7,119 nt of DNA. Source: Prosthecobacter sp. Its GTDB lineage: Bacteria; Verrucomicrobiota; Verrucomicrobiia; Verrucomicrobiales; Verrucomicrobiaceae. The notes under the pieces are model-generated. The model saw only the letters and a list, made by a program, of their open reading frames with translations, was not told the origin of the DNA and ran no database searches. The translations under genes were made by a program, and so were the position numbers. Shown here piece by piece: positions 1 through 6,600 of this stretch. The stretch covers positions 1 to 7,119 of the forward strand of contig JAIWOJ010000105.1 in assembly GCA_020216965.1 (NCBI GenBank), in the 5' to 3' direction. Within the stretch, counting starts at the first letter, position 1; every line of letters starts with the position of its first letter.

Positions 1-359
1 CCGCCGGCTCCATCTACATGCTGAAAGGCAACGTCGATGTCGCCAAGGAAACCCGCGTGGAGAGTGACCTACAAAACATCATGACTCAGCTCCAGCTCTA
101 TGAGGCCCGCAACATGCGCCCACCGACCACCGAGCAGGGGTTGAAAGCGCTGGTTGAGCGTCCCACCACCGAGCCCCTGCCGGAAAAATGGACCCAACTG
201 CTGGAAGCCGTGCCGAAAGATCCTTGGGGCATGGAATACAAATACCGCTACCCAGCCCAGAAGTCCAAAAAGCCCTATGATGTCTATTCGGTAGGCAAAG
301 ATGGTGCCGATGGCACTGAGGACGACATCGGCAACTGGCCCCAGACGGCCACGAAATGA
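1..359 (+). CDS. gspG: Type II secretion major pseudopilin GspG, 5'-truncated by the window edge
   Basis: GspG is the major subunit of the periplasmic T2SS pseudopilus. The frame is open from base 3, and 118 C-terminal residues are visible, ending at TGA 357-359. The start, prepilin cleavage site and first part of the N-terminal helix lie outside the window. What remains is diagnostic: the rest of the amphipathic helix, then PPTTEQGLKALVE (bases 120-158), PKDPWG (213-230) and a C-terminal Asp-rich loop, GKDGADGTEDD, ending in IGNW. In the family this loop is the calcium site that stabilises the fold; that it binds calcium here is inferred from the conserved acidic residues. The gene is followed after 10 bases by gspH, so the two are probably cotranscribed. 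A generic type IV pilin is unlikely given the TTEQGL and KDPWG signatures. Confidence 0.95.
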   Translation, partial: AGSIYMLKGNVDVAKETRVESDLQNIMTQLQLYEARNMRPPTTEQGLKALVERPTTEPLPEKWTQLLEAVPKDPWGMEYKYRYPAQKSKKPYDVYSVGKDGADGTEDDIGNWPQTATK

Positions 360-369
360 TCCCTGAATC

Positions 370-1089
370 ATGATCTCTCCCTCCAGGTGCAGCCTGCCGC
401 CCACTACCGGGCGGTGGTTTTTCTTGTTGGATCAGAAATCAGCCTTCAGAAATCAGACACCCCGGGGTTTCACCTTGGTTGAGGTCGTCATCGCCCTCAC
501 CATCCTCATCGTCTTGGCAGCGGGAGCCGTGCCCATGTTCAAGGGCTGGCGGGATGAGCAATTGGCGCGACAGCCCGTGATCGAACTCGCCAGGCTTGCC
601 AAGGAGGCGCGCCTGCGTGCCATGCGGGAAAAGCGCCCCTACCAGGTGGCCTTTTATCCTGGGGGCTTCGTCGCCTCACGCTACTTCTCCCCCTACCTCC
701 AGTTGGCGGAGCTGACGGAGTTTTTGGAACAAGCGGCGACGGGGGAGTTTCGGCAAAACCCAAACGCAGATGATTCCAGTTCCGAGCCGGACACTGCCTC
801 GGGCAATCAGCCAAAAACAAACCTGCCCCTTGCTCCCACAGCCCCAAAGCTGGATGACAACTGGACCGAGCGCTACGACCTGCCCCAGGATACCCAGTAT
901 TCCCTCAAGTTCTGGAACGAATTTCAGGAGACGCCCATGAGCGGTGATGTGGTCAAGCTTTGGGTCTTCCAGCCCACCGGCATCTGCATTCCGCTCAAGC
1001 TGCACCTTGAGCGTGAAGGTGCGGTCTTTGACGTGGAATTCAACGCGCTCACCGCCGACATCACCCGGGAGGTCATCGACCTCAAGTAG
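370..1089 (+). CDS. gspH: Type II secretion minor pseudopilin GspH
   Basis: This encodes 239 residues with a prepilin leader and the cleavage site PRG|FTLVEVVIALTIL (Gly33/Phe34, Glu at +5), followed by a transmembrane helix. The mature part is about 206 residues. The C-terminal region WVFQPTGICIPLKLHLE, then VEFNALTADITREV, resembles the final beta strands of the GspH/FimT family. The identity as GspH rests on these and on its place between gspG and gspI. The middle, around residues 132-160, is a Ser/Asp/Pro/Asn-rich stretch that looks like a flexible linker and makes the protein longer than many GspH. ATG 370 is the first start after the in-frame TGA at 364-366. It has no Shine-Dalgarno and gives an unusually long 33-residue leader. 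Two TTG codons at 424 and 427, preceded by GGTGG at 412-416, are possible alternative starts. Confidence 0.85.
   Translation: MISPSRCSLPPTTGRWFFLLDQKSAFRNQTPRGFTLVEVVIALTILIVLAAGAVPMFKGWRDEQLARQPVIELARLAKEARLRAMREKRPYQVAFYPGGFVASRYFSPYLQLAELTEFLEQAATGEFRQNPNADDSSSEPDTASGNQPKTNLPLAPTAPKLDDNWTERYDLPQDTQYSLKFWNEFQETPMSGDVVKLWVFQPTGICIPLKLHLEREGAVFDVEFNALTADITREVIDLK
431..458 (+). repeat. Four degenerate heptamers in the gspH leader
   Basis: Four consecutive seven-base units follow the pattern NTCAGNN: ATCAGAA (431), ATCAGCC (438), TTCAGAA (445) and ATCAGAC (452). They encode part of the GspH leader (about residues 21-30), just before the cleavage-site glycine. A gain or loss of one unit would shift the frame between ATG 370 and the mature pseudopilin. 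Confidence 0.75.
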
Positions 1090-1092
1090 CTG

Positions 1093-1148
1093 GGAGCGAA
1101 GAGCATAGAGCAAAGAGCATAGAGCAAAGAGCATAGAGCATAGAGAAT
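1093..1148 (+). repeat. Heptanucleotide AGAGCNN array between gspH and gspI
   Basis: Eight units in uninterrupted seven-base phase start at 1093, 1100, 1107, 1114, 1121, 1128, 1135 and 1142. They read GGAGCGA, AGAGCAT, AGAGCAA, AGAGCAT, AGAGCAA, AGAGCAT, AGAGCAT and AGAGAAT. The alternating CAT/CAA units also make a 14-base higher-order repeat. The array fills the gap between gspH and gspI, and its last unit supplies the AT of the gspI start codon (ATG 1147). Two more related units, GGAGCCA and AGAGCGA, lie at 1175-1188 inside the gspI leader in a different phase. Confidence 0.93.
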
Positions 1149-1608
1149 GAGAGCAAACCCAGCCAGCCTTCCATGGAGCCAAGAGCGACGGCAAGTCCGG
1201 CCTCCGCGCTCTTCGCTCCATGCTCCGCGCCGCCGTGGCTACATCCTTTTTGAGCTGATCATCGCCCTCAGCATCTTTTCCATCGGCGTGCTCGGGTTGG
1301 CACGCACGCTAAATGCCTCCATGGAGGTAGCCCAGATCCTCAACAAAGAGCAGCGCCTGCGCATCGCCATGCGCTCCATGGTGGAGGAGCTGCGCCGCAA
1401 GCCGCTGAATGAGATGGCCACCTCCATCACCGATGCCGCCCTGGAGGCCACCTTCACCAGCACCGTCGAGCCTATCAGCCTGAAAATGACACGCGGCAAC
1501 ATCATGAGCGACCTTTACAATCTACGCATCGTGGCGACCTACACCGTCGGCGCTGAACAACGGGAGGAATCCGTGGACGTCTATGTTTACAAACCCGCGC
1601 AGAAGTAG
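1147..1608 (+). CDS. gspI: Type II secretion minor pseudopilin GspI
   Basis: This encodes 153 residues. Prepilin peptidase should cut at HAPRRRG|YILFELIIALSIF (Gly31/Tyr32), with Glu at +5, leaving a mature protein of 122 residues, normal for GspI. Position +1 is Tyr rather than the common Phe or Met. The end of the protein, LRIVATYTVGAEQREESVDVYVY, matches the two-strand ending of the GspI family. GspI is the core of the I-J-K tip that is thought to start pseudopilus assembly. ATG 1147 is the only ATG ahead of the mature helix, and an in-frame TAG lies just upstream at 1141-1143, so this start is well constrained. AGAG tetramers from the upstream repeat lie 12 and 5 bases before it and may serve as a weak ribosome site. 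The stop codon overlaps the first repeat unit ahead of gspJ. Confidence 0.9.
   Translation: MRANPASLPWSQERRQVRPPRSSLHAPRRRGYILFELIIALSIFSIGVLGLARTLNASMEVAQILNKEQRLRIAMRSMVEELRRKPLNEMATSITDAALEATFTSTVEPISLKMTRGNIMSDLYNLRIVATYTVGAEQREESVDVYVYKPAQK
1208..1228 (+). repeat. Inverted-orientation heptamers in the gspI leader
   Basis: Three seven-base units, GCTCTTC, GCTCCAT and GCTCCGC, run in the opposite sense to the AGAGCNN array upstream. GCTCTTCGCTCC at 1208-1219 is the exact reverse complement of GGAGCGAAGAGC at 1093-1104. In the mRNA the two 12-base arms could pair and enclose the gspI start codon in a loop of about 103 bases. The sequence also encodes the leader residues just before RRRG, the cleavage region. 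Confidence 0.8.
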
Positions 1609-1648
1609 AGCCGAGAGCTTAGAGCTTAGAGCCAAGAGCATGAAAGCT
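1607..1648 (+). repeat. Heptanucleotide AGAGCNN array at the gspI-gspJ junction
   Basis: Six units in one seven-base phase start at 1607, 1614, 1621, 1628, 1635 and 1642. They read AGAGCCG, AGAGCTT, AGAGCTT, AGAGCCA, AGAGCAT and GAAAGCT. The array begins inside the gspI stop codon and contains the preferred gspJ start, ATG 1640. It is the same repeat family as the array before gspI. CCGAGAGC at 1611-1618 is complementary to GCTCTCGG at 1652-1659, which could form an 8-base stem whose loop holds the start codon. Confidence 0.9.
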
Positions 1649-2599
1649 GCCGCTCTCGGTAGCTCCTACTCCACGCGCTTCGCTCAGCGCTCCTGTCTCC
1701 CCGGTTTCACGCTGATGGAGATCGTCATCGCGATGACCATCCTCGGCATGATCACCGGCACCCTTTTTGCCCTCATCCAGGGCAGCGTGCGCGGCGCGGC
1801 GGAGATTGAGCGCATCCAGCGGGAAAACAGCAGCATCAACCGCTTCCTGGACCTTTGCCGGAAAACCTTCACCACCATGCCCAGCACCGCCACCCTCACC
1901 CTGACGCTGCTGGACCCGAACTCACCTACCACCTCAGGTCAGGAGCTGACCATCAGCGGCGCGCCGCATAGCTTCGGCTTTGGGATGAATCCCCTGTCCT
2001 ACCAAGACACCATCCTGGGCCTACGCCCCGATCCCGCCGGGGCTACCGATCAAAACAACGCGCCGCTCAACTACCTCTGCCTTTCTCGGGAAGATCTCAT
2101 CCCCCAGACGGACGAAAGCGGCCTGGCCATGCGCCAGGAGACCACCGGCCTCTCCGCCCCGGATGAGCAGGGCCGCTACTGGATGCCCCTCCTACCAGAC
2201 GTGGTGACACTGAAGTGGCGCTTTTACAAAGAAGCTGACCAGACCTGGCTAGAGGAATGGAGCGCCAGCACCTGGCCGGACCTGATCGAGGTGCAGCTGC
2301 TCATGAAGGACCGCACCCTGCCCATCCGCATGGTTTACAGCGTGCCAACGATCCAACTCGTCGCCGGAAATGGCAGCACAAGCAGCAGCAGTTCCTCCTC
2401 CACAGGAAATTCGACCAACCAAAATGCGCCCCAAAACAACAGCGGTGGCAGCGGGCGTGGAGACACTGGGGGGCGCAGTGGACGTGGAGATGGAGGTAGA
2501 GGTGGCGACAATGGCGGTGGCCGCAGCGGCGGCGGCTCGGCCAGCGGTAGTGGCGGAGATTCCTCAGGCCGAGGTCAAACCAGCGGAGGCAACCGCTAA
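1640..2599 (+). CDS. gspJ: Type II secretion minor pseudopilin GspJ with a Gly/Ser-rich tail
   Basis: From ATG 1640 this encodes 319 residues, with cleavage at SCLPG|FTLMEIVIAMTIL (Gly22/Phe23) and Glu at +5. The order after gspI, the helix followed by a long beta-rich domain, and VVTLKWRFYKE then DLIEVQLLMKD near the end of the domain all fit GspJ. GspJ joins GspI and GspK in the pseudopilus tip. The frame is also open from ATG 1583, which would overlap gspI by 26 bases and give a 41-residue leader. ATG 1640 is preferred because it gives a normal leader and has the same spacing to upstream AGAG motifs as the gspI start. The globular domain seems to end near residue 243. The last 76 residues are Ser-, Gly-, Arg- and Asp-rich, which is not a usual part of GspJ. 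Its stop lies 9 bases before gspK and in the same frame. Confidence 0.9.
   Translation: MKAAALGSSYSTRFAQRSCLPGFTLMEIVIAMTILGMITGTLFALIQGSVRGAAEIERIQRENSSINRFLDLCRKTFTTMPSTATLTLTLLDPNSPTTSGQELTISGAPHSFGFGMNPLSYQDTILGLRPDPAGATDQNNAPLNYLCLSREDLIPQTDESGLAMRQETTGLSAPDEQGRYWMPLLPDVVTLKWRFYKEADQTWLEEWSASTWPDLIEVQLLMKDRTLPIRMVYSVPTIQLVAGNGSTSSSSSSSTGNSTNQNAPQNNSGGSGRGDTGGRSGRGDGGRGGDNGGGRSGGGSASGSGGDSSGRGQTSGGNR
1661..1702 (+). repeat. Degenerate CTC-type heptamers in the gspJ leader
   Basis: Six seven-base windows in one phase share a CTC or CTT core: AGCTCCT (1661), ACTCCAC (1668), GCGCTTC (1675), GCTCAGC (1682), GCTCCTG (1689) and TCTCCCC (1696). They run opposite in sense to the AGAGCNN array and encode the GspJ leader up to the cleavage site. 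The periodicity is weaker than in the forward array, so this is a moderate call. Confidence 0.5.
2369..2596 (+). repeat. Low-complexity sequence encoding the GspJ Gly/Ser/Arg/Asp tail
   Basis: This purine-rich, G-heavy stretch encodes 76 residues at the C-terminus of GspJ (residues 244-319). It begins with a run of seven serines, passes through an Asn/Gln-rich part and ends with many Gly-Gly-Ser, Gly-Arg-Gly and Arg-Gly-Asp combinations, including GRGDTG and GRGDGG. The tail is expected to be disordered. At the DNA level it holds many near-repeats of GGTGGC, GGAGAT and CGCAGC type, consistent with growth by slippage. The junction with the globular domain is after IQLVAG. Confidence 0.85.
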
Positions 2600-2608
2600 C
2601 TCATTTTC

Positions 2609-3616
2609 ATGCGCCTCATGAACCTCGTTTCACATCATCTTTCATCTTTGACTCCAGGTCTTGGATCTTCTTTCCCCAAGTCTCCATCTCTCATCTTCTC
2701 CCCATCTCGCCTGCGCTCCCCGCGCGGCTCCGCGCTGATGCTCATGATCTGGGCGCTGCTGCTCATGAGCATGGTGGTCATGGGCCTGGCGCAGTATTTG
2801 AACTTCAGCGCCCAGGAGGCCGTGATCGATGCCGCCGAGTTCCGCGCCCTGCACCTAGCGGAAAGCGGCCTGGCCGTGGGCCTGCATCCTGAATCACGAC
2901 GCGGCGATATCGTGCTGAAGCAGAAGGTGGGCACCGACAGCGGCTTTGATGTCGTCATCAACTACGAAGGCGCACGCATCCCCATCAACCTCGTCACCGA
3001 TGACCGCCTGCGCGAGGCCATCTACGCGCTCTTCATGCGCTGGGGGCTGAATGGAGACGAGGCCAGCATCGCCACCGAATCCCTGGCCGACTGGGTGGAC
3101 CGCAACGAAGAAGCCCGTGCCAACGGCGCAGAAAAGGAATACTACGAAAGCCTAGGCGTCTATGACCTGCCGCGAAACACCGGCTTTACCCACACGGATG
3201 AGATGCTGCTGGTGCGCGGCATGGGCATCGTGGACCGGCTCAAGCCTGACTGGCGGGAATACTTCAGCGTTTATGGTGACGGCACCATCGACCTGCGCAC
3301 GGCTTTCAAAGAGACCCTCATCGCCATCAGCGGCGCTTCTGAAAAAGACGTGGATAGCTTCATCCTACGCCGCGATGGCCCGGACGGCATCGCTGGCACG
3401 GAGGACGACCAGCGCATCTCCGATGGCGAAGCCTACCGCCTGCTAAACATCACCGGCGACCGCGCCCAGGCGCTGCAGGGCATCCTGACCAGCGATGACG
3501 ACCTGCGGCGCATCACCAGCACCGGCTATGTAGGGGAAAAGCGCAAGCAAATCATCGTCGTGGCCAGGCGTGGTGAAGACCGCTCCCTGACCTACCTGGC
3601 GCGTATTGAGGAGTGA
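2609..3616 (+). CDS. gspK: Type II secretion minor pseudopilin GspK
   Basis: This encodes 335 residues. The leader ends at RSPRG|SALMLMIWALLLMSMVV (Gly40/Ser41), with no Glu at +5, a hallmark of GspK, which caps the pseudopilus tip. The large domain carries the family pattern ESLADWVDRNEE (157-168), NGAEKEYYESL (172-182), the PRNTGF...DEMLLVRGM segment (188-205), and IDLRTAFKETLIAISG (227-242), which corresponds to the usual INLNTA helix. An acidic loop, DGPDGIAGTEDD (256-267), may bind calcium, since GspK of known structure has calcium sites; that is inference. ATG 2609 has no well-spaced Shine-Dalgarno (GGAGG at 2585-2589 is about 19 bases away), and ATG 2618 is an alternative. The 40-residue leader is long and repeat-encoded. 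The gene is followed by the RND permease after 58 bases; no gspL or gspM follows. Confidence 0.92.
   Translation: MRLMNLVSHHLSSLTPGLGSSFPKSPSLIFSPSRLRSPRGSALMLMIWALLLMSMVVMGLAQYLNFSAQEAVIDAAEFRALHLAESGLAVGLHPESRRGDIVLKQKVGTDSGFDVVINYEGARIPINLVTDDRLREAIYALFMRWGLNGDEASIATESLADWVDRNEEARANGAEKEYYESLGVYDLPRNTGFTHTDEMLLVRGMGIVDRLKPDWREYFSVYGDGTIDLRTAFKETLIAISGASEKDVDSFILRRDGPDGIAGTEDDQRISDGEAYRLLNITGDRAQALQGILTSDDDLRRITSTGYVGEKRKQIIVVARRGEDRSLTYLARIEE
2635..2711 (+). repeat. Pyrimidine-rich heptamer series in the gspK leader
   Basis: Eleven windows in one seven-base phase run from 2635 to 2711. The clearest are TCATCTT (2635), TCATCTT (2642), AGGTCTT (2656), GGATCTT (2663), CCATCTC (2684) and TCATCTT (2691); those between are degenerate. 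The series lies fully inside the gspK leader, about codons 10-34, between ATG 2609 and the cleavage-site glycine. Adding or losing one unit would put the mature pseudopilin out of frame. The motif differs from the AGAGCNN units but keeps the same period. Confidence 0.75.
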
Positions 3617-3674
3617 CGCCGCCGCCCTCCGTGGTAAAGGCAGCCTTTCCCCCGCCTCTTTCCCGCACATTCCC

Positions 3675-6600
3675 ATGATCGCCTGGTTTGCCCGCAATCA
3701 CGTCGCCGCCAATCTTCTCATGCTGGCCGTGATGGTCGCCGGAGCATGGACGCTTTACCAGGACAAGGTGCCCCTGGAGGTCTTCCAGGACATGCCGTCC
3801 CGCTTCATCTCCGTCACCGTCCCCTACCCCGCCTCTTCACCCGAAGAGACAGAGGAAACCATCGTCCTGAAGATCGAAGAGGCCATCCAGCAGGTCGGCG
3901 GCATCAAGCACATCAATAGCACCGCAGGCAGCAGCGGCGGCACCGTCACCATTGAGGTAGAGGAAGGCGAGGACCCGCGCCGCGTCATGGAAGACGTGAA
4001 GATCCGCGTGGATGCCATCCCCAACTTTCCCGCCCTGGCGGAGAAACCCGTCATCCAACTGGATGACAGCTTTCACAGCGTCATCACCGTCATCCTCAGC
4101 GCCGACATGGCGGAGCGCGACCTGAAGCGCCTAGCCGAGCAGACGCGCGATGAGCTGGCCGCCCTGCCCGGCATCTCCCACGCTGACATCACCGGCATCC
4201 GCAATGAAGAGATCGCCATCGAAATCCCTGAGGAGCAACTGCGCAGGCATGGCCTGACGCTGGAATCCGTGGGCCAAGCCATCCGCCAAAACGCCATCGA
4301 CATGCCCGCCGGCGTGGTCAAAACCGAGGCCGGTGATGTCTCCCTACGCACCCGTGGCCGGGCCTACACGGGCGAGGATTACGCCCGCGTGCCGCTCTTG
4401 ACGCGCGCGGATGGCAGCCGCCTCACCCTCGGGGAGGTAGCCAAAATCATCGACGGATTCACCGAAAGCCCCCTGGAGGCGCGCCTGAATGGACGCCGCT
4501 GCGTGATGATCAGCGTTATGCGCGAGGGGCGGCAAAACGCCATCACCATCGGCAAGCGGGTCAAAGAATACATCGAGTCCACCAACCAGCGCCTGCCCGA
4601 TGGCGTGCGGCTCGACTACTGGAACGACCGCTCCAAAATCGTCAAAGGCCGCATCGACCTCCTGCTGCAAAATGCCCAGAGCTGCCTGCTGCTCGTCTTC
4701 ATCTGCGTGGGCCTCTTCCTGCGCATGGAGGCCGTCATCTGGGTCGGCGTCGGCATGGTCATGAGCTTCCTCGGGGCCATCGCCCTCATGCCCTACCTGG
4801 ACATTTCCATCAACCTGTCCTCCCTCATGGGCTTCATCCTCGTGCTCGGTATCGTCGTGGATGACGCCATCGTCATCTCCGAGCACTGCGACCACCTCCG
4901 GGTCAAAGAAGGGCTCTCCCCGCTGGAGGCCGCCATCGCCGGCACGCGCCGCATGGCTGTGCCGATCACCTTTGGCGTGCTCACCACCGTCATCGCCTTC
5001 CTGCCCATGGCCGTGGACTCCACAGACTGGGGTTCCATGTTTCGCCCCATCGCCATCGTCTTCATCTCCGTCATGCTCATCGCCCTGGTGGAGACCAAAC
5101 TCATCCTGCCCAGCCACCTGGCCCACCCCTTCCTCGGCCGTGCCGGAGACATGCTGGCTCCCATCCACCGCGTCTCTGATGGGGCACTGCGCTGGTTCGT
5201 CCGCACCGTCTATGCCCCAGCCATCCGCCTCAGCGTGAAAAACTGCTACACCGTGCTGGCCGTGCTTTTCGGCGGGCTGGCCGTCATCGCCGGCCTGTAT
5301 GCCAGCGGGCGCATCTCCACTACCTACTTCCCCCGCGTGCCCAGCGAGCGCATCGAATGCCGCCTGAACATGCTCGACGGCACCCCCGTGGAGGTCACGG
5401 AAAAGCACATCCAGCGCATCTATGACATCGCCTGCGAGATGCAAAAGGAATACGTGGGGCCGGACGGCCGCAGTGTCATCAAGCACATCGTCTCCAGCAT
5501 CGGCACCACCATCTCCTCACGCGGCGGCAGTTCCAGCAGCGGCGGCGGCAGCCACATCGGCGGCGTGGTGATGGAGACCTACGGCCCAGAAGAGCGCAGC
5601 CGAGACGCCAACACCGTGGAAATGTCCAACGAATGGCGCAGGCGCATCGGCAGCATCGTCGGTGCCGAAGAGCTCACCTTCCGCGCCGAGATCATGCGAG
5701 GTGGCGACCCCATCGACATCCAGCTCACCGGCACCGATCCCAAAGAGCTGCTCGCGATTTCCGAAAAGGTCAAAGCCAAGCTCTCCACCTACCCTGCCCT
5801 CTTTGACATCAACGATACCCTCGACTCCGGCCGCAATGAGATCCAACTACGCCTCAAGCCCGAAGCTCAGCAGCTCGGCGTCACCGTCACCGACCTCGCC
5901 CGCCAAGTGCGGCAGTCCTTTTACGGCGATGAAGTCCAGCGCATCCAGCGCGGGCGCAACGAGGTCAAAGTCATGCTGCGAATGCCCAGAGATGACCGGC
6001 GAAACCTCGCCACCCTAGAGACCATGCGCGTGCGCACCGCCAGCGGCCTGGAGGTACCCTTCCACCGCGTAGCAGAGGCCCGTGTGGTCAAGAGCTTTAC
6101 CAGCATCAAGCGCGTGGACCGCCGCCGCGCCCTCAACATCTCCGCCGATGCCGACAAAGGCAGCGTGGACATCGCCGCCCTGCGCGCCGAGCTCAGCGTA
6201 TTCATGGATCAACTCCTAGCCGATCATGGGCACATCCTCTGGTCCTTTGAGGGCGAGGCCCGCTATCAGCGGGAAAGCCAGGGCAAGGCTCTCATCTCCT
6301 TCCTCATGGTCATCGCTGCCATGTATGCCCTCATGGCTATCCCCTTCAAAAGCTACTCCCAGCCCCTCATCGTCCTACTTGTCGTCCCCTTTGGCGTCGT
6401 CGGAGCCGTCATCGGCCACCAATTCCACAGCCTCCCCGTCAGCATCATGAGCTTCTTTGGCATCCTCGGCGTCTGCGGCGTCGTGGTGAATGACACCCTC
6501 GTCCTCGTCGATGAGATCAATGATCTAAAAGCCGGCGGCGTGCCGCTGCGGGAAGCCGTGCAGCAGGGGGGCATCCTACGCTTTCGCGCCATCTTCCTCA

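Noticed and set aside
1093..1148. CRISPR array
   Set aside because: The units are seven bases long and contiguous, with no spacers, so this is a simple tandem repeat.
1583..1639. ATG 1583 as the gspJ start
   Set aside because: It overlaps gspI and would give a 41-residue leader read through the repeat. ATG 1640 gives a 22-residue leader. It is not excluded.
2370..2621. Alternative-frame open reading frame across the GspJ tail
   Set aside because: It is a by-product of the GC-rich repetitive tail read in another frame. The gspJ frame is continuous and in the expected operon order.
3636..3648. Palindrome AAAGGCAGCCTTT between gspK and the RND gene as a terminator
   Set aside because: The stem is only five base pairs with a three-base loop and is followed by a C-rich stretch rather than a T-tract; it is more likely chance.
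3606..3674. TTG 3606 as the RND start, overlapping gspK
   Set aside because: The extra 23 residues resemble no RND N-terminus, while ATG 3675 gives the typical MIAWFARN start at the right place before TM1.
4344..5486. Long minus-strand open frame of 380 codons
   Set aside because: It lies wholly opposite the RND permease. Its His/Asp/Gly-rich composition is what the antisense of GC-rich membrane-protein codons gives, and it matches no family I recognise.
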